NCBI RefSeq assembly: GCF_014836405.1
Contig: NZ_JACSQU010000001.1
Location: 1,116,001-1,180,000 of the forward strand
DNA from: Brevundimonas guildfordensis
GTDB taxonomy: Bacteria; Pseudomonadota; Alphaproteobacteria; Caulobacterales; Caulobacteraceae
Reading direction: 5' to 3'
DNA length: 64,000 bases
Below, piece by piece: positions 1 through 8,293 of the stretch. The notes beneath the pieces were generated by a model that saw only the letters and a list, made by a program, of their open reading frames with translations, did not search any database and was not told the DNA's origin. A program made the position numbers and the translations under genes. Numbering within the stretch: the first letter of the stretch is position 1; the number at the start of each line of letters is the position of its first letter.

Positions 1-1123
1 GCGCGTCCATCGTCGAGCGGCCCCACAGCACCTTGTAGACCCAGGCGGTGTAGAGCAGGACGACCGGCATGAAGACCGCCGTCACGATCAGCATGATGAA
101 CAGGGTCGTGTGGCTGGATGAGGCGTTCCACACCGTCAGGCTGGACTGGGCGTCAATCGAGCTGGGCAGGATGAAGGGGAACATCGACAGGCCGACCGTC
201 GAGATGATCCCGACCGCAGAGGCCGACGACCCGCCGAAGGCGAGCAGAGCCGACCGGCGCCACATGCCCAGCAAACCGACCGCCGCGCCAGCAAAGCCCA
301 AGACCGGAGCAATGATCATCCACGGATAGCGGCCGTAGTTGTCCATCCAGGCGCCGGGCGCCGCCTCGACCGCCGTGCGCAGCGGGTTCGAAGCGCCGGC
401 GGTGTCGAGCACGCCGGTAATGCGGAAGCCCATGTCGCCGAACGCGACCATGGCGCCGCCGATGGCGAACAGCGCCAGGCTGAGGACCCCGGCGCCCGTC
501 CCGATGGCGCGCGCTCGGTTCAGCACCGGACCTTGCTCCCCCTTGATGGCCAGCCAGGCGGCGCCGTGCAGGACCAGCATGGACACCGACAGCAGGCCGC
601 AGATCAGGGTGAAGGGCGTGAACAGGCCCAGCAGGCTGCCCTCATAGAAGCTGCGCAGGTCGCTGGTCAGGCGGAAGGGCGCTCCCATCAGGACGTTGCC
701 CACCGCCACGCCGAACACCAGGGCCGGCACGAAGCTGCCGACGAACAGGCCCCAGTCCCACATCGAGCGCCAGCGCGCCTCGGGCCGCTTGGAGCGGTAT
801 TTGAACGACACCGGCCGCAAGATCAGCGCGGCCAGCACCAGGAACATCGCCAGGTAGAAGCCCGAAAAGCTGACCGCGTAAACCTGGGGCCAGGCGGCGA
901 AGATCGCCGCCCCGCCGACGATAAACCAGACCTGGTTGCCTTCCCAGGTCGCGCCGACGGTGTTGATCACCATGCGGCGCTCTTCATCCGTCTTGGCCAC
1001 GAAGGGCAGCAGGGCGCCGACGCCCATGTCGAACCCGTCGGTCAGGGCGAAGCCGATCAGCAGCACGCCCAGCAGTCCCCACCAGATCAGGCGGAGGGTG
1101 GTGTAGTCGAGGGGAAGTTCCAT
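1..1123 (-). CDS. cydB: Cytochrome bd quinol oxidase subunit II, 3' end missing
   Basis: Membrane subunit of cytochrome bd, which oxidises quinol and reduces oxygen to water with high affinity. The reading frame starts at ATG 1123 with MELPLDYTT and has no stop before the window edge, so only the last few residues are missing. The N-terminal stretch TLRLIWWGLLGVLLIGFALT leading into DGFDMGVGALLPF is a CydB hallmark, as is the later TVGATWEGNQVWF motif; eight or nine hydrophobic helices follow. It lies 24 bases behind cydA, in the standard cydAB order, so both are probably transcribed from the FNR-box promoter upstream of cydA. A CydX-type small subunit, if present here, would lie outside the window. 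Confidence 0.95.
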   Translation of the reverse strand, partial: MELPLDYTTLRLIWWGLLGVLLIGFALTDGFDMGVGALLPFVAKTDEERRMVINTVGATWEGNQVWFIVGGAAIFAAWPQVYAVSFSGFYLAMFLVLAALILRPVSFKYRSKRPEARWRSMWDWGLFVGSFVPALVFGVAVGNVLMGAPFRLTSDLRSFYEGSLLGLFTPFTLICGLLSVSMLVLHGAAWLAIKGEQGPVLNRARAIGTGAGVLSLALFAIGGAMVAFGDMGFRITGVLDTAGASNPLRTAVEAAPGAWMDNYGRYPWMIIAPVLGFAGAAVGLLGMWRRSALLAFGGSSASAVGIISTVGLSMFPFILPSSIDAQSSLTVWNASSSHTTLFIMLIVTAVFMPVVLLYTAWVYKVLWGRSTMDA

Positions 1124-1147
1124 CTCTCTTTTCCTTCAACGACCGGG

Positions 1148-2716
1148 TCAGGCGACCGCGGGCTCGCCTTCCGTGCGGGCGTCTTCTTCGAGCGCTTCCT
1201 GTTCAGCGAACGGTCCCTTCTTGACCGCGCGCAGGATCAGTCCGACCTCGACCACGGCGAGAGCGCCGTACAGCAGGGTGAAGCAGACGATCGTGGTCCA
1301 CAGGTGCGTGGTCGTCAGGCTGGATGCGCCCAGGAAGGTCGGCAAGACGCCTTCCACAGCCCAGGGCTGACGCCCCACCTCGGCCAGAATCCAACCCGAC
1401 TCGATAGCGATCCACGGCAGCGGGATGGCCAGGACGGCCAGGCGCAGGAACCACTTCGTTTCATGCTTGCGCAGGGTGCACAGCACGAAGGCGGTGGCGA
1501 ACAGTCCGATCATCAGGAAGCCGATGCCGGCCATGAATCGGAAGACCCAGAACATCAGCGGCACGTTCGGCACCGTCGACCAGGCCGCCAGCTTGACCTG
1601 GTCCGGGGTCGCCAGGCGCGGGTCCTCGACGTAGCGCTTCAACAGCAGGCCGTAGCCCAGGTCGTTGCGGACCGTCTCGAACTGGCCGCGGGCGGCCATG
1701 TCGGTCGGATCGGCCTTGACCTTCTCCAGGGCGTCATAGGCGACGACGCCGCGCTCGATGCGGTCTTCAGCGACGGCGACCAGCTCGAGGATGCCTACGA
1801 CCGGCTTGTCCAGGCTTCGCGTCGAGATCAAGCCCAGCGCATAGGGCACCTTGATCTCGTAATGGGTGTGGCGGTCGTCCAGATTGGGCAGCCCGAACAG
1901 GGTTAGACCTGCCGGCGCCGGTTCGGTGCGCCACATGGCTTCCAGAGCCGCCAGCTTCATCTTCTGGTTGTCGGTCAGGGCGTAGCCCGACTCATCGCCC
2001 AGAACCACGACCGACAGCGACGACAGCAGGCCGAAGGCGGCGGCGACCGTCATCGACCGCTTGGCGAAGCCCTTGTGTTTGCCCTTCAGCAGATAGAAGG
2101 CCGAAATGCCCAGCACGACCACGGCGGCGCAGACGTAGCCGGCCGACACGGTGTGGACGAACTTGGCCTGGGCCACCGGGTTGAAGATCACCGCCATGAA
2201 GTCGGTGATCTCCATGCGCATGGTGTCGGGATTGAAGGCCGCGCCGACCGGATTCTGCATCCAGCCGTTGGCGATCAGGATCCACAGCGCCGACAGGTTG
2301 GTGCCCAGGGCGACCATGAAGGTGACGAACAGGTGGGCGTGCGGCTTCAGCTTGTCCCAGCCAAAGAACATCAGGCCGACAAAGGTCGCTTCCAGGAAGA
2401 AGGCCATCAGGCCCTCGATCGCCAGCGGCGCCCCGAAGATGTCCCCGACGTAGTGGGAATAGTAGCTCCAGTTCATGCCGAACTGGAATTCCATCGTCAG
2501 GCCGGTGGCGACGCCCAGCACGAAATTGATGCCGAAGATCGTGCCCCAGAAGCGGGTGATCGTCCGCCAGATCGGCCGGCGGGTCATCACATAGATGCTC
2601 TCCATGATGACCAGCATGAAGGAGAGCCCCAAAGTGAGAGGCACGAACAGAAAGTGGTATAACGCCGTCAGTGCGAACTGAAGGCGTGAAAGGTCTACGA
2701 CCGCCAGGTCGATCAT
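1148..2716 (-). CDS. cydA: Cytochrome bd quinol oxidase subunit I
   Basis: Heme-carrying subunit of cytochrome bd that binds quinol and hemes b558, b595 and d (522 residues, the E. coli length). The early LYHFLFVPLTLG helix carries a heme-ligand His; GDESGY followed by an Ala/Glu-rich loop and TLFGLPNLDD mark the long quinol-binding Q-loop type (bd-I-like), not the short-loop cyanide-insensitive type. GRQPW near the C-terminus is also conserved. I chose ATG 2716 (MIDLAVVDL) because AGGAG lies 8 bases upstream; an in-frame start ten codons earlier has no such site. It diverges from cydD, with a perfect FNR box between them, implying induction at low oxygen. Confidence 0.96.
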   Translation of the reverse strand: MIDLAVVDLSRLQFALTALYHFLFVPLTLGLSFMLVIMESIYVMTRRPIWRTITRFWGTIFGINFVLGVATGLTMEFQFGMNWSYYSHYVGDIFGAPLAIEGLMAFFLEATFVGLMFFGWDKLKPHAHLFVTFMVALGTNLSALWILIANGWMQNPVGAAFNPDTMRMEITDFMAVIFNPVAQAKFVHTVSAGYVCAAVVVLGISAFYLLKGKHKGFAKRSMTVAAAFGLLSSLSVVVLGDESGYALTDNQKMKLAALEAMWRTEPAPAGLTLFGLPNLDDRHTHYEIKVPYALGLISTRSLDKPVVGILELVAVAEDRIERGVVAYDALEKVKADPTDMAARGQFETVRNDLGYGLLLKRYVEDPRLATPDQVKLAAWSTVPNVPLMFWVFRFMAGIGFLMIGLFATAFVLCTLRKHETKWFLRLAVLAIPLPWIAIESGWILAEVGRQPWAVEGVLPTFLGASSLTTTHLWTTIVCFTLLYGALAVVEVGLILRAVKKGPFAEQEALEEDARTEGEPAVA

Positions 2717-2764
2717 CGTTCCAGGCTCCTGACCGCCAGCCCCCATCGACCGGCGTTCTACTCT

Positions 2765-2806
2765 AACCTAAAGCGGCGCGGTTCGCCGCGCCTTGATCCT
2801 GATCAA
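2765..2806. promoter_or_regulatory. FNR/FixK box between cydA and cydD, with candidate cydA -10
   Basis: TTGATCCTGATCAA at 2793-2806 matches the FNR/FixK/Anr consensus TTGAT-N4-ATCAA perfectly. If the box is centred at -41.5 for the minus-strand gene, transcription would start near 2758 and the -10 hexamer would be TAGGTT (2770-2765, minus strand), a fair match. The same palindrome lies 125 bases before the cydD start and could also serve that direction. The box is directly seen; promoter geometry is inferred. Confidence 0.8.
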
Positions 2807-2930
2807 AGTCGCCGTTGCAGGATTGGACTAGTCGGCGTTTCGCCCAAGGACCTTTCGTCCCATGGTCCTTTTGCCCAATCCCGCTGCGTCGGCGATCATG
2901 GCTGATCCGCTGGTCCACCCCGGAGACAAG

Positions 2931-4559
2931 ATGACGGCCCAGCCGATCGCCCCCACCGCCCCTGCTCTAGACGACACGCCGCCCGCCGCCTGGTTGAAGG
3001 TCGCTCTGGCCCCGTGGCGGCGGCTGATGACTCTCGGCGGCGCGCTGGTGATCGCCGACACCGTGCCTGCGATCGGATTCGCAGCCGGTCTGGCCCTGGC
3101 GGTCGGCGCCCTGCCTCAGGGCATCGAACGCGCCCTGCCCGGCCTCGCTCTGGCGGCCGTCTCCCTGCTGGCGCGCGGCGTGCTCAGCCACACGGCGGTC
3201 AAGGTGAACACCCGAGCCGCCCGCGCCGCCAAGAACGGAATTCGCCGTTCCATCCTGACCGAAGCCCTGTCCGGCCGTCTGTCCGACGCCGCCGCCATGA
3301 CCGCTGTGGTCGAAGGGGTCGAGGCGCTTGACGGCCATGTCGCGCGCTTCTCTCCCGCCCGCACGGCGGCCGCCGCTTCACCTCTTATCCTGATCGCCGT
3401 CACCGCCGTGGTCAGCCCTTTCACGGCGGGCATACTGATCTTCACCCTGCTGCCTTTCGTCATCGGCATGGCGCTTACCGGCATGGCGGCCGGCGCCGAG
3501 AGCCGGCGTCAGTTCCAGGCGTTGGAACGGCTGTCCGGCCTGTTCCTGGACCGGGTGCGCGCCCTGCCCGCCATCCTGGCCTTTCAGGCTGAGGACCAGC
3601 AGGCCCGCGTCATCGCCCGCGCTTCGGACGACCTGGCCCGCCGCACCGGCAAGGTGCTGAAGGTCGCCTTCGTGTCCTCGGCGGTATTGGAGTTCTTCTC
3701 GGCCCTGGCGGTGGCCCTGGTGGCCGTCTACTGCGGCTTCAACCTGCTGAAGCTGCTGCCCTTCCCGGCGCCGGAACAGCTCAGCCTGACTCGCGCCTTC
3801 TTCGTTCTGGCGCTGGCGCCGGAAGTCTATCAGCCGATGCGCCGCCTCGCCGCCGCCTACCACGACCGTCAGGCCGCCGAGTCCGCCGTCCCCAGCCTGC
3901 GTCGCCTGAGCGTCGAAATGAAGAGCCGCCAGCGCCCCGCCCGGCCTGATCAGGCGCCAGCCATCGCCTTTCAGGATGTCGCCATCGCCTATGACGGCGC
4001 GGCGGTGGTCGAGCATTTCAATCTGGATGTCGCCCCCGGGTCCATCGTGGCCCTGACGGGTCTCAGCGGCTCGGGCAAGAGCAGCCTGCTGCACCTGTTT
4101 ATGGGCCTGTCGCCTCTCAGCGCGGGAGAGGTCATGGTCGGCGAGGCGCGCCTTTCGCAGGCGGCCGAGCTAACCGACTGGATCGCCTGGGCCGGCCAAG
4201 CCCCAGTCGTCATTCGCGGAACCCTGGCCGAGAACATCGCCCTGGCCCATCGCAGCGCGACACCCGAGGCGGTGGAAAAGGCTGCACGAAAGGCGGGCCT
4301 GAACGGCGCGCTGGATCGTCTGATCGACGAACGCGGCGGGGGCCTGTCGGGGGGCGAACGCCGCCGTCTCGGCCTGGCCCGCGCCTTCCTGAAGCCCGCG
4401 CCTCTGCTGCTGCTGGACGAACCCACCGCCAATCTGGACGCCGAGGCCGAAGCCGCCCTGCTGCCCGTCATCCGCGAGGCCGCGCGCGGCCGCACCGTGC
4501 TGATCGCCACCCATTCCGACGCCGTGGCCGCTTTGGCCGACAAGGTGGTGCGCCTGTGA
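2931..4559 (+). CDS. cydD: Cysteine/glutathione ABC exporter subunit needed for cytochrome bd
   Basis: Half of the heterodimeric CydDC exporter, which moves thiols (cysteine, glutathione) to the periplasm and is required to assemble cytochrome bd. 542 residues: N-terminal membrane domain (about 20-320) and C-terminal ATPase with Walker A GLSGSGKSS, signature LSGGE, and Walker B LLLLDEPT. ATG 2931 is preferred over an in-frame ATG at 2862 because GGAGAC sits just upstream. Its stop overlaps the cydC start by four bases (GTGA), so translation is coupled. Divergent from cydAB across the FNR box. Confidence 0.93.
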   Translation: MTAQPIAPTAPALDDTPPAAWLKVALAPWRRLMTLGGALVIADTVPAIGFAAGLALAVGALPQGIERALPGLALAAVSLLARGVLSHTAVKVNTRAARAAKNGIRRSILTEALSGRLSDAAAMTAVVEGVEALDGHVARFSPARTAAAASPLILIAVTAVVSPFTAGILIFTLLPFVIGMALTGMAAGAESRRQFQALERLSGLFLDRVRALPAILAFQAEDQQARVIARASDDLARRTGKVLKVAFVSSAVLEFFSALAVALVAVYCGFNLLKLLPFPAPEQLSLTRAFFVLALAPEVYQPMRRLAAAYHDRQAAESAVPSLRRLSVEMKSRQRPARPDQAPAIAFQDVAIAYDGAAVVEHFNLDVAPGSIVALTGLSGSGKSSLLHLFMGLSPLSAGEVMVGEARLSQAAELTDWIAWAGQAPVVIRGTLAENIALAHRSATPEAVEKAARKAGLNGALDRLIDERGGGLSGGERRRLGLARAFLKPAPLLLLDEPTANLDAEAEAALLPVIREAARGRTVLIATHSDAVAALADKVVRL

Positions 4560-6220
4560 GCCGTTCCGAATCGCCCGGCGTCGCCCGCGTGAAGGCCCTG
4601 ATCCGCGCGCAGGAGAAGGCCCAGCGCCCGCGCCTGCTGGCCGCCTCCGTCACCGCCGCCCTGGTGTCGGCAGGCGCTGTCCTGCTGCTCGGCCTGTCGG
4701 GCTGGTTCATCACCGCCGCCGCCCTCGCCGGCGCCGCCGGGCCGGCCGTGGCCCATGTCTTCAACTACATGGTGCCTAGCGCCATGATCCGCTTCTTCGC
4801 CATCGTGCGCACCGCCTCGCGGTATGGCGAGCGCGTCACCGGCCATGACGCGGCGTTGAAGGCGCTGGCGGCTCTGCGTCCGCAGCTGTTCATCGGCCTG
4901 GCCCGCGCCCCCACGACCAAGGCCCTTTCCTTGGCGGGCGGCGAAGCTTCCGCTCGACTGGTTCAGGACGTGGACGCGATCCAGGACCGTTTCGTGCGCC
5001 TGTCGACGCCCTGGGGCGCGGGCGCCGGTTTGATCGCCGGCGTCGGCATGGCGGCCCTGGCCGGATGGGCCCCGGCGCTCGTCGTCGCGTCCGCCGCCGC
5101 TTTGGGCGTCATCCTGGCCGTCGTGATCGGACGCCGCTTCGCCGAACCTGCTGGCCGCCGCCTTCAGCAGGCCTCCGGCGCCCTGAAGACCGAGTTCGCC
5201 GCCCTGGCCGCCGCCGCGCCCGAGCTTCAGGCCTATGGCATGAAGGCCTGGGCCGCCGACCGGCTGGCCGAGCACGGCGACGCGGTCGAGCTCGCAGCCG
5301 AGCGGCTGGCCCGCGCCGGCGGTCTGATCATGGCCAGCCAGAGCCTCGCCATGGCATTTGGGGTGGCGGGCGCGGCTTTGGCCGCAGGCGCCGGCGCCCC
5401 CGCCCTGACCGCCCTGTCCATGCTGGCCGCCGTCGCCACGGTTGAGAGCGCCGGAACCCTGCTGAACGCCCTGCGCCAGAACGGCGCGGTCAAGGAGGCC
5501 GTCCAGCGCTTGGGCGAACTTCTGGACGATGAAGCGCCCGCGTCGCCGGTCGCTGACGTATCGCCGAGCCTGCGGCTGTCCGGCGCCGATCTGACGGTGG
5601 CCCCGCCGCAGCGCCTCGCGCTCACGGGCCCGTCCGGAGCCGGAAAGACGACCCTTATCGAGCGGCTGATGGGCCTGCGCGCGACCAGCCCGGGAGAAAT
5701 ACTGCACGGGGATATCGACGCCGCCGCCCTTGGCGCCGAGACGTTGAGGCCGCTGTTCGCCTATGCTCCGCAACAGGCCGTGCTTCTGACCGGCAGCGTG
5801 CGCGAAAACTTGCGCCTGGCGGCCCCGACCGCTTCCGACGAGGATCTGTGGTCCGCCCTGGAGGACGCTGCCCTGGCCGAGCGCATCCGCGCCGCGCCCG
5901 GCGGGCTGGACACGCCGGTGGGCGAGAACGGCGCGCGCCTGTCAGGCGGAGAGCGCCGCCGCCTCGGCCTGGCCCGCGCCTATCTGCGCCCCTCGCCCTG
6001 GCTGGTGCTTGACGAACCCACCGAGGGTCTGGACGCCGCCACCGAAGCCCTGGTTCTTGAGCGGCTCGCCGCACGGCTGCACCACAGCGGCCAGGGATTG
6101 ATCGTCGTCAGCCACCGCCCTGCGCCTCTCGCCCTGTGCGGCGTGGCTCTGACGGTTACCGGCCTGGCGTCGACCGGCCGCGTCGAGGTCAGCGCAAGGC
6201 CCGTGCCCGCGGCCGCCTGA
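4556..6220 (+). CDS. cydC: Cysteine/glutathione ABC exporter subunit, partner of CydD
   Basis: Second half of the CydDC thiol exporter, 554 residues. The membrane domain covers roughly residues 20-310; the ATPase domain has Walker A GPSGAGKTT, signature LSGGERRR, and Walker B LVLDEPTEGLD. GTG start at 4556 lies inside the cydD stop (GTGA overlap), typical of co-translated heterodimer subunits. Together with cydAB the region provides the full oxidase plus its maturation transporter. The short linker and compact nucleotide-binding domain make it slightly smaller than E. coli CydC. Confidence 0.92.
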   Translation: MSRSESPGVARVKALIRAQEKAQRPRLLAASVTAALVSAGAVLLLGLSGWFITAAALAGAAGPAVAHVFNYMVPSAMIRFFAIVRTASRYGERVTGHDAALKALAALRPQLFIGLARAPTTKALSLAGGEASARLVQDVDAIQDRFVRLSTPWGAGAGLIAGVGMAALAGWAPALVVASAAALGVILAVVIGRRFAEPAGRRLQQASGALKTEFAALAAAAPELQAYGMKAWAADRLAEHGDAVELAAERLARAGGLIMASQSLAMAFGVAGAALAAGAGAPALTALSMLAAVATVESAGTLLNALRQNGAVKEAVQRLGELLDDEAPASPVADVSPSLRLSGADLTVAPPQRLALTGPSGAGKTTLIERLMGLRATSPGEILHGDIDAAALGAETLRPLFAYAPQQAVLLTGSVRENLRLAAPTASDEDLWSALEDAALAERIRAAPGGLDTPVGENGARLSGGERRRLGLARAYLRPSPWLVLDEPTEGLDAATEALVLERLAARLHHSGQGLIVVSHRPAPLALCGVALTVTGLASTGRVEVSARPVPAAA

Positions 6221-6233
6221 TGGCGCGGCGACT

Positions 6234-6247
6234 TTGATCTCAATCAA
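6234..6247. promoter_or_regulatory. Second perfect FNR/FixK box
   Basis: TTGATCTCAATCAA matches TTGAT-N4-ATCAA exactly. It lies 14 bases after the cydC stop and 48 bases before the ATG of a short membrane protein at 6296. A class II arrangement (box centred at -41.5) would put transcription start near 6282, just ahead of that gene's AGGAG site. It therefore probably drives the small gene and not cydDC. Confidence 0.75.
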
Positions 6248-6295
6248 GGCGGCGCAGGCGGTCAACCGCTTTTCTGTCGGCAGAGGAGATCACCA

Positions 6296-6412
6296 ATGCC
6301 CGCAGACATCATCGCCCCCGTCGTCGCCATCAGCGCCTTCTTCATGACCTTCATCATCGGCATGGCCTACGGCTGCATCGCCAGCAACCTGCCGACGCCA
6401 GAGAAAGGCTGA
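6296..6412 (+). CDS. 38-residue single-helix membrane protein behind an FNR box
   Basis: Begins MPADIIAPVV, has one continuous hydrophobic stretch (about residues 5-29, containing FFMTFIIGMAYGC), and ends in a short polar tail NLPTPEKG. GAGGAG lies 7-8 bases before the ATG, and a perfect FNR box lies 48 bases upstream. The length and single helix recall accessory subunits of terminal oxidases (CydX of bd, CcoQ of cbb3), but the sequence lacks the CydX N-terminal Trp-Tyr pattern, so I do not assign it. Its position after cydDC and its own low-oxygen-type promoter suggest a role with cytochrome bd or another respiratory complex. This is inference. Confidence 0.65.
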   Translation: MPADIIAPVVAISAFFMTFIIGMAYGCIASNLPTPEKG

Positions 6413-6485
6413 GCCTCATGGCGCCTGCCCCGGCGGTCTGGCGCCGAGGTCAGGGCGAGCGGCCGACCAAACAGGAGGCCTTAGC

Positions 6486-6511
6486 GACGCCGCCTGAAAT
6501 CAGGCGGCGTC
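6486..6511. terminator. 12-bp perfect hairpin at the stop of the CorC-like gene
   Basis: A 12-base arm (6486-6497), a 2-base loop, and its exact complement (6500-6511). The hairpin includes the stop codon of the minus-strand gene at 6500. No T-run follows on either strand, so factor-independent termination is uncertain. It sits between two convergent genes (the 38-residue protein and the CBS-domain protein). Confidence 0.45.
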
Positions 6512-7813
6512 GTCTGCATGTGTGTGGATCACTGGCCGGAACAACAGCTTGTCGATACGTCGGTCGTCCATATCGATGACCTCGACCTCGAAACGGCCCA
6601 GTTGCAGGATATCGCCCTCGTCCGGCACCCGCGACAGATGGTGCAGCACCAGGCCCGCTACCGTGTGGAAGCCTTCATGCTCGCCGAAGTCTTCGCCCAG
6701 CGCTTCGCCCAGCTCATCCAGATCGATCTGACCGTCGACAGCCCAGGTGCCGTCAGCGCGCTTGCGCACGGCCGTCTCGACCTCGTCATGGCTCTCGTTG
6801 AAGTCGCCGGCGATCATTTCCAGCAAATCCGTCGCCGTGACCACGCCTTCAAAGGCGCCGTACTCGTCGACCACGAAGGCCATGTGGACCTTCGAGCCCT
6901 TCAGGATCTCCAGCGCCTTCAGCACCGAGGTCGACTGCGGGATGAAGGCCGGTTCGGCCACCAGCGTCTCGACGTTGAACTCGCCATTGGTGAGCAGGCT
7001 GTCCAGCAGGTCCTTCTTGTGGACCACGCCCAGCGGATTATCGATATCGTTATCGCGCGCCACCACGATGCGCGAATAGGGGCAGGTGCGGATTTCCTCG
7101 CGCAGCGTCTCTTCGGAATCGTCCAGCGCGATCCAGTAGACCTCGTGGCGCGGCGTCATGGCCACGCGCACGGCCCGGTCGCCCAGGCGCAGGATCTCTT
7201 CGATCATCTCCTGCTCTTCCGGCTCGATCAGGCCCGCAGACGTGCCTTCCGCCAGAATGCTTTCCACCTCTTCCTGGGTGACGTCCGATCCATCGCGGTC
7301 CTTGACGCCCATCAGCTTGAGGATGCCGGAGGTCGACGCCGTCAGCAGCAGCACGAAGGGCTTCATCGCCAAAGCCAGCGTCGAGATCGGCACGGCCATC
7401 TTGGAAGCGATCGTCTCGGGGAAGATCAGGGCCAGGCGTTTGGGCACCAGTTCGCCGACGATCAGCGAAACATAGGTGATCAGCACCACCACCACGGCCG
7501 TGGCGATGATCTGGGAATAAGGCGCCAGGGCGGGCAGGTTCGCCTTGAGGATCTCATCCAGCTGACCAGCGATGGCCGCCTGGCCATAGGCGCCCGCCAG
7601 AATGCCGATCAGGGTGATTCCCACCTGGACCGCAGACAGAAACTGGGTGGGCTCTTCGGCCAGCTTGAGCGCGGCGCGGGCGCCGCGATCGCCTCTTTCG
7701 GCGCGGCTCTGAAGCTTGGATCTGCGGGATGACACGACCGCAAGTTCGGTCATGGCGAAAAGGCCGTTCAGCACCACGAGCAGCAGCACGACGACGATAG
7801 CGATGGTCAACAT
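6500..7813 (-). CDS. CNNM/CorC (HlyC)-family membrane protein with CBS domains
   Basis: 437 residues. An N-terminal DUF21/CNNM membrane domain (about 1-195, four hydrophobic segments, containing MTELAVVSSRR and GELVPKRLAL) is followed by a CBS pair (about 210-335, RVAMTPRHEV to DEYGAFEGVVTATDLLEMI) and a C-terminal CorC_HlyC domain (about 345-425, AGLVLHHLSRVPDEGD). Family members take part in magnesium/cobalt export or resistance; older names call them hemolysins. No partner gene lies beside it. Assignment to the family is firm; the ion is not shown by the sequence. Confidence 0.9.
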   Translation of the reverse strand: MLTIAIVVVLLLVVLNGLFAMTELAVVSSRRSKLQSRAERGDRGARAALKLAEEPTQFLSAVQVGITLIGILAGAYGQAAIAGQLDEILKANLPALAPYSQIIATAVVVVLITYVSLIVGELVPKRLALIFPETIASKMAVPISTLALAMKPFVLLLTASTSGILKLMGVKDRDGSDVTQEEVESILAEGTSAGLIEPEEQEMIEEILRLGDRAVRVAMTPRHEVYWIALDDSEETLREEIRTCPYSRIVVARDNDIDNPLGVVHKKDLLDSLLTNGEFNVETLVAEPAFIPQSTSVLKALEILKGSKVHMAFVVDEYGAFEGVVTATDLLEMIAGDFNESHDEVETAVRKRADGTWAVDGQIDLDELGEALGEDFGEHEGFHTVAGLVLHHLSRVPDEGDILQLGRFEVEVIDMDDRRIDKLLFRPVIHTHADDAA

Positions 7814-7917
7814 CGAAAAGGGAAAAGCCCTGACGCGGCGCGACTAACGGCGTCCGCGCGCGGATACTAGGGCCGATGAGGGTTTCGCGCCAGTTATTGT
7901 TGTGCTGGTTGGGCCGC

Positions 7918-8046
7918 TCAGCCGTTCCGTCCCGCCTCGATCGAGCCGTAGAAGCCGCCGGTAGCGCCTCGCCCGCCCATAGACGCGCAGGCGCTCAGGC
8001 CAATAACAAGGCCTATCAACATCCCGAGGCGAGCAGCACGAGCCAT
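7918..8046 (-). CDS. Small lipoprotein of 42 residues
   Basis: The ATG at 8046 gives MARAARLGMLIGLVIGLSAC followed by a Gly-rich tail (GGRGATGGFYGS). Positive residues, a hydrophobic core and an LSAC lipobox with Cys20 form a standard lipoprotein signal, leaving a mature peptide of about 23 residues. A longer in-frame start at 8145 would add Arg-rich sequence overlapping the tuf terminator and is less likely. No clear ribosome binding site is visible. Function unknown; it may resemble the entericidin-like small lipoproteins, but I cannot show this. Confidence 0.5.
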   Translation of the reverse strand: MARAARLGMLIGLVIGLSACASMGGRGATGGFYGSIEAGRNG

Positions 8047-8143
8047 TTGCGTTAACAATACATCGACGACCCGCGACAAACGTCGATCAACCGCCCGCAG
8101 TTCCCGCACCCTGCAACGCGTCGCCCGCCGAGCGACTGACAGC

Positions 8144-8172
8144 AAAACGGCCCCCGGATCGCTCCGGGGGCC
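8144..8172 (-). terminator. Factor-independent terminator of tuf
   Basis: Perfect 10-bp stem (8149-8158 with 8163-8172) and a 4-base loop. On the minus strand it is followed by GTTTT (8148-8144). It lies about 120 bases after the tuf stop. Confidence 0.8.
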
Positions 8173-8293
8173 GCTCTGTTACGCTTTACGCTTGGCCTAG
8201 CGCCCTTGCGGGCTGCTTGAGGCCGGTACGCTTACGCTTACTCGTTACTGGCGAACCAGCGAGGGCCGAAGCCCCCGCCCATTCTGACGTCGA

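Noticed and set aside
3989-5773. 594-codon minus-strand open frame across cydD and cydC
   Set aside because: Runs antisense through conserved ATPase motifs of two real genes; Gly/Gln/Arg-rich shadow.
6296-6412. Naming the 38-residue protein CydX
   Set aside because: It lacks the CydX N-terminal Trp-Tyr pattern and lies after cydDC, not after cydB.
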